Assembly: GCA_963649625.1 (NCBI GenBank)
Contig: CAVJIP010000136.1
Coordinates: 1 to 16,099, forward strand
Reading direction: 5' to 3'
Source of the DNA: HGM13006 sp963649625
Lineage (GTDB): Bacteria > Bacillota > Clostridia > Oscillospirales > Oscillospiraceae
Length of the DNA stretch: 16,099 bases
In this document: positions 14,729 to 16,099 of the stretch, in pieces
Numbering within the stretch: position 1 is the first letter of the stretch
How the letters are laid out: each line of letters begins with the position of its first letter
Made by a program: the position numbers and the translations under genes
Notes under the pieces: generated by a model
The model's database searches: none
What the model saw: only the letters and a program-made list of their open reading frames with translations
What the model was told of the DNA's origin: nothing

Positions 14729-15892
14729 CTATTCCTCCGGCTTTTCCGGCTCCTCCGGGGTGATGCGGGCCACGTCCAGCAGCCGCTGAAGGAGCATTTT
14801 GAAATCCTCAATGGTGGGGTCAAAGAAGCCTACCCCGTGCAGGCTGATGACCACCATGCAGAGTATGGGCACAAAAATCATGCCCAGCACGCCACCGATC
14901 TTCATGCCCACATAAATGCTGATGAGAGAGGCCAGGGGAGAAAGACCCGTCTGATTTCCCACTACCTTGGGCTCTGCCAGCTTACGGAACATAAACAGCA
15001 CAAAGGACAACGCCAGCAGGAACAGCACCTTGGGATACCGTCCCAGGAACAGCTCCGCCACCGCCCAGGGAATCAGCACCGTGCCGCTGCCGAAGAAGGG
15101 GATAATGTCAATAAAGCCGCAGAGAATGGCAATCAGCAGGGCGTAGTCCTGCCCCCAGATCAGCAGGCTGACAAAAATAATCAGGGTGACGATGCCGGAG
15201 AGAATGGCCTGGGCCTTCATATAGCCGAACATGGCCGTGCCGGTGGCCGCCCGAATGTGGCGCATATGGGGCTGAATCAGCTCCGGGACGTGGCTTACCA
15301 GGCTCTCCCGCAGATGGGGATAATCCGAGGTCATAAAATAGGCCCCCACAAGAAAGAACAGCAGGGAAATCAGAAAGCTGGCAATCCCGGAGGCAAGGCT
15401 CCCCACGCTGGAAACCATATTGGGCACCCAGGAGGAGATTTTGCCGGTGAGCCAGGAGGAGGCCTGCTCCACCAGCTCCAGGAGATATTCCTCTGCGTCC
15501 GTAGAGGGGAGGGTGAGGTTTCGGTCTAAAAAGTCGGAGATAGTCACCAGCAGATTGGAGGCGTTGGACTGGATTCTCTGCCAGCTGCCCAGCAGGTCGC
15601 TGATCTGGGAGAACAGGTAATAGCCCAAATAGACCAGAAGCCCTGTGGCCGCCAACAGCAGCAGCAGCACAAAGAGCATGGACCAGAAGTTCCACACCTT
15701 TCCCACCTTTTTGGTGAGCCTTCGCACCAGCGGGGCCAGAAGGGATGCCGCCCCAAAGGCCAAAATAAAGGGCAAAAACAAATCCAGCAGCTTGGGCAGC
15801 AGCAGTACAATAAACAAAATCAGTCCAAGGATCAAGAAAAAGCGCAGCCCAATTCGATACAAAAGGGTTTTCAGCGGCACATCCTGGTTCAT
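14729..15892 (-). CDS. ytvI: YtvI-like sporulation membrane protein, AI-2E/PerM transporter family
   Basis: A 387-residue membrane protein of the AI-2E (PerM) family. Hydrophobic segments lie at about 15-55 (two), 70-95, 165-187, 227-247, 250-282 (two), 287-303 and 318-352. A soluble loop spans about 97-160. The segment GFIDIIPFFGSGTVLIPWA (259-277) and EPKVVGNQTGLSPLASL (307-323) resemble the YtvI subgroup, whose B. subtilis member is a sporulation-associated membrane protein of unknown substrate. The subgroup call is less sure than the family. The C-terminus is short and Glu/Pro-rich. GGAGG lies 7 nt before the ATG at 15892. It appears to be its own unit, because the MATE gene has its own -10 just downstream; readthrough is possible. 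Confidence 0.82.
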   Translation of the reverse strand: MNQDVPLKTLLYRIGLRFFLILGLILFIVLLLPKLLDLFLPFILAFGAASLLAPLVRRLTKKVGKVWNFWSMLFVLLLLLAATGLLVYLGYYLFSQISDLLGSWQRIQSNASNLLVTISDFLDRNLTLPSTDAEEYLLELVEQASSWLTGKISSWVPNMVSSVGSLASGIASFLISLLFFLVGAYFMTSDYPHLRESLVSHVPELIQPHMRHIRAATGTAMFGYMKAQAILSGIVTLIIFVSLLIWGQDYALLIAILCGFIDIIPFFGSGTVLIPWAVAELFLGRYPKVLFLLALSFVLFMFRKLAEPKVVGNQTGLSPLASLISIYVGMKIGGVLGMIFVPILCMVVISLHGVGFFDPTIEDFKMLLQRLLDVARITPEEPEKPEE

Positions 15893-15902
15893 AGCGGTAC
15901 CT

Positions 15903-15922
15903 CCCCGGGGGTTTTCTCGGGG
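15903..15922 (-). promoter_or_regulatory. Possible hairpin overlapping the ytvI ribosome-binding site
   Basis: On the minus strand, CCCCG (15922-15918) can pair with CGGGG (15907-15903). The latter contains the first bases of the GGAGG (15904-15900) used by ytvI. The stem is only 5 bp with a 10-nt loop, but it is all G-C except for no A-T pairs. It could lower translation initiation, though chance is a real alternative. Confidence 0.3.
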
Positions 15923-15924
15923 CT

Positions 15925-15933
15925 ATTCTACCA
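15925..15933 (-). promoter_or_regulatory. Putative extended -10 promoter of ytvI
   Basis: The minus strand reads TGGTAGAAT (15933-15925): a five-of-six -10 with an extended TGG, 33 nt upstream of the ytvI start. No good -35 is present at 16-18 nt spacing. A sporulation sigma factor could read a different site in the same region. Confidence 0.42.
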
Positions 15934-15967
15934 CAGCTTCGGGAAAAAATATATATCCTTTTCAGGA

Positions 15968-16017
15968 AAATTTGCGGGCAAAATGAAAAAACTGTTGACA
16001 TTTTCCGAAATTTGCGG
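15968..16017 (+). repeat. Direct repeat AAATTTGCGG, two copies 40 bp apart
   Basis: The 10-mer AAATTTGCGG occurs at 15968-15977 and 16008-16017. The second copy ends directly at the -10 of the tRNA promoter. The 40-bp offset is close to four helical turns, so both copies face the same side of the helix. This is compatible with a pair of regulator sites, but chance similarity is possible. Confidence 0.45.
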
Positions 16018-16023
16018 TATCCT
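15995..16023 (+). promoter_or_regulatory. Sigma-A-type promoter of the tRNA-Leu gene
   Basis: A perfect TTGACA (15995-16000), a 17-nt spacer and TATCCT (16018-16023) precede the tRNA. An A-rich stretch (15981-15991) just upstream of the -35 could act as an UP element. The start would be near 16030, leaving a leader of about 15 nt for RNase P to remove. Confidence 0.85.
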
Positions 16024-16044
16024 AACCAAGCATTCACTAGAGAC

Positions 16045-16099
16045 GCGCGAGTGGTGGAATTGGTAGACTCGCTAGATTCAGGTTCTAGTGTCCATTACG
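16045..16099 (+). tRNA. tRNA-Leu(CAG), 5' part (cut by the window edge)
   Basis: The sequence starts with the acceptor strand GCGCGAG (16045-16051), then TG and a D-arm containing GGAATTGGTAGAC. A perfect 5-bp anticodon stem (CTAGA and TCTAG) encloses the loop TTCAGGT with anticodon CAG at 16079-16081. After it begins the long variable arm typical of leucine tRNAs. The T-arm and 3' acceptor strand lie outside the window. The gene reads CUG codons. Confidence 0.93.

Noticed and set aside
1..16099. CRISPR array, insertion sequence or prophage
   Set aside because: No spaced repeats of the right size, no transposase or integrase motifs and no phage structural genes were seen.

Overview
The window looks like chromosomal DNA of a high-G+C, spore-forming member of Clostridia, probably of the Oscillospiraceae/Flavonifractor type. 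This is inferred from strong GGAGG ribosome-binding sites, many 4-nt ATGA overlaps, a WYL regulator, a yfmF-yfmH M16 peptidase pair, a YtvI-like membrane protein, and heavy G/C use at third codon positions. No insertion sequence, CRISPR array, prophage gene or integrase is visible. No intergenic gap exceeds about 170 nt.

Layout. (1) 1-917: the N-terminus of a leftward WYL-type regulator, running off the left edge, diverges from a rightward metallophosphoesterase. (2) 976-3032, leftward: prmA (ribosomal protein L11 methyltransferase) is translationally coupled to a membrane-anchored TIM-barrel protein resembling DUF4015 glycosidases. (3) 3203-8787, rightward: a tight five-gene operon of yfmF, yfmH, lgt (lipoprotein diacylglyceryl transferase with a long acidic tail), a nicotinamidase-like hydrolase and pncB. 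It is followed by a hairpin at 8801-8835 that reads as a proper terminator for the opposite strand. (4) 8844-14627, leftward: a MATE exporter, then a TetM/EF-G-like translational GTPase fused to a C-terminal YacP/Rae1-type NYN ribonuclease domain, then a membrane-anchored GH26-like glycosidase with lower G+C. (5) 14729-15892, leftward: a YtvI/AI-2E family membrane protein. (6) 16045 to the right edge: the 5' part of tRNA-Leu(CAG) behind a good sigma-A-type promoter.

How the genes relate. The clearest theme is the ribosome: PrmA modifies L11, the yfmF/yfmH pair is associated with EF-P modification, and the GTPase-nuclease fusion probably acts in the A site. The second theme is NAD salvage: the nicotinamidase makes nicotinate, which PncB uses, and their reading frames overlap by 8 nt. 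The third is the cell surface: Lgt, two membrane-tethered glycosidase-like proteins, MATE and YtvI.

The most notable item is the 837-residue fusion at 10725-13238. It joins a ribosome-protection-type GTPase to a relative of the ribosome-dependent mRNA endonuclease Rae1 (YacP). This suggests a single-polypeptide system that clears stalled ribosomes and cleaves their mRNA. All calls were made by reading the sequence; no database search was run.
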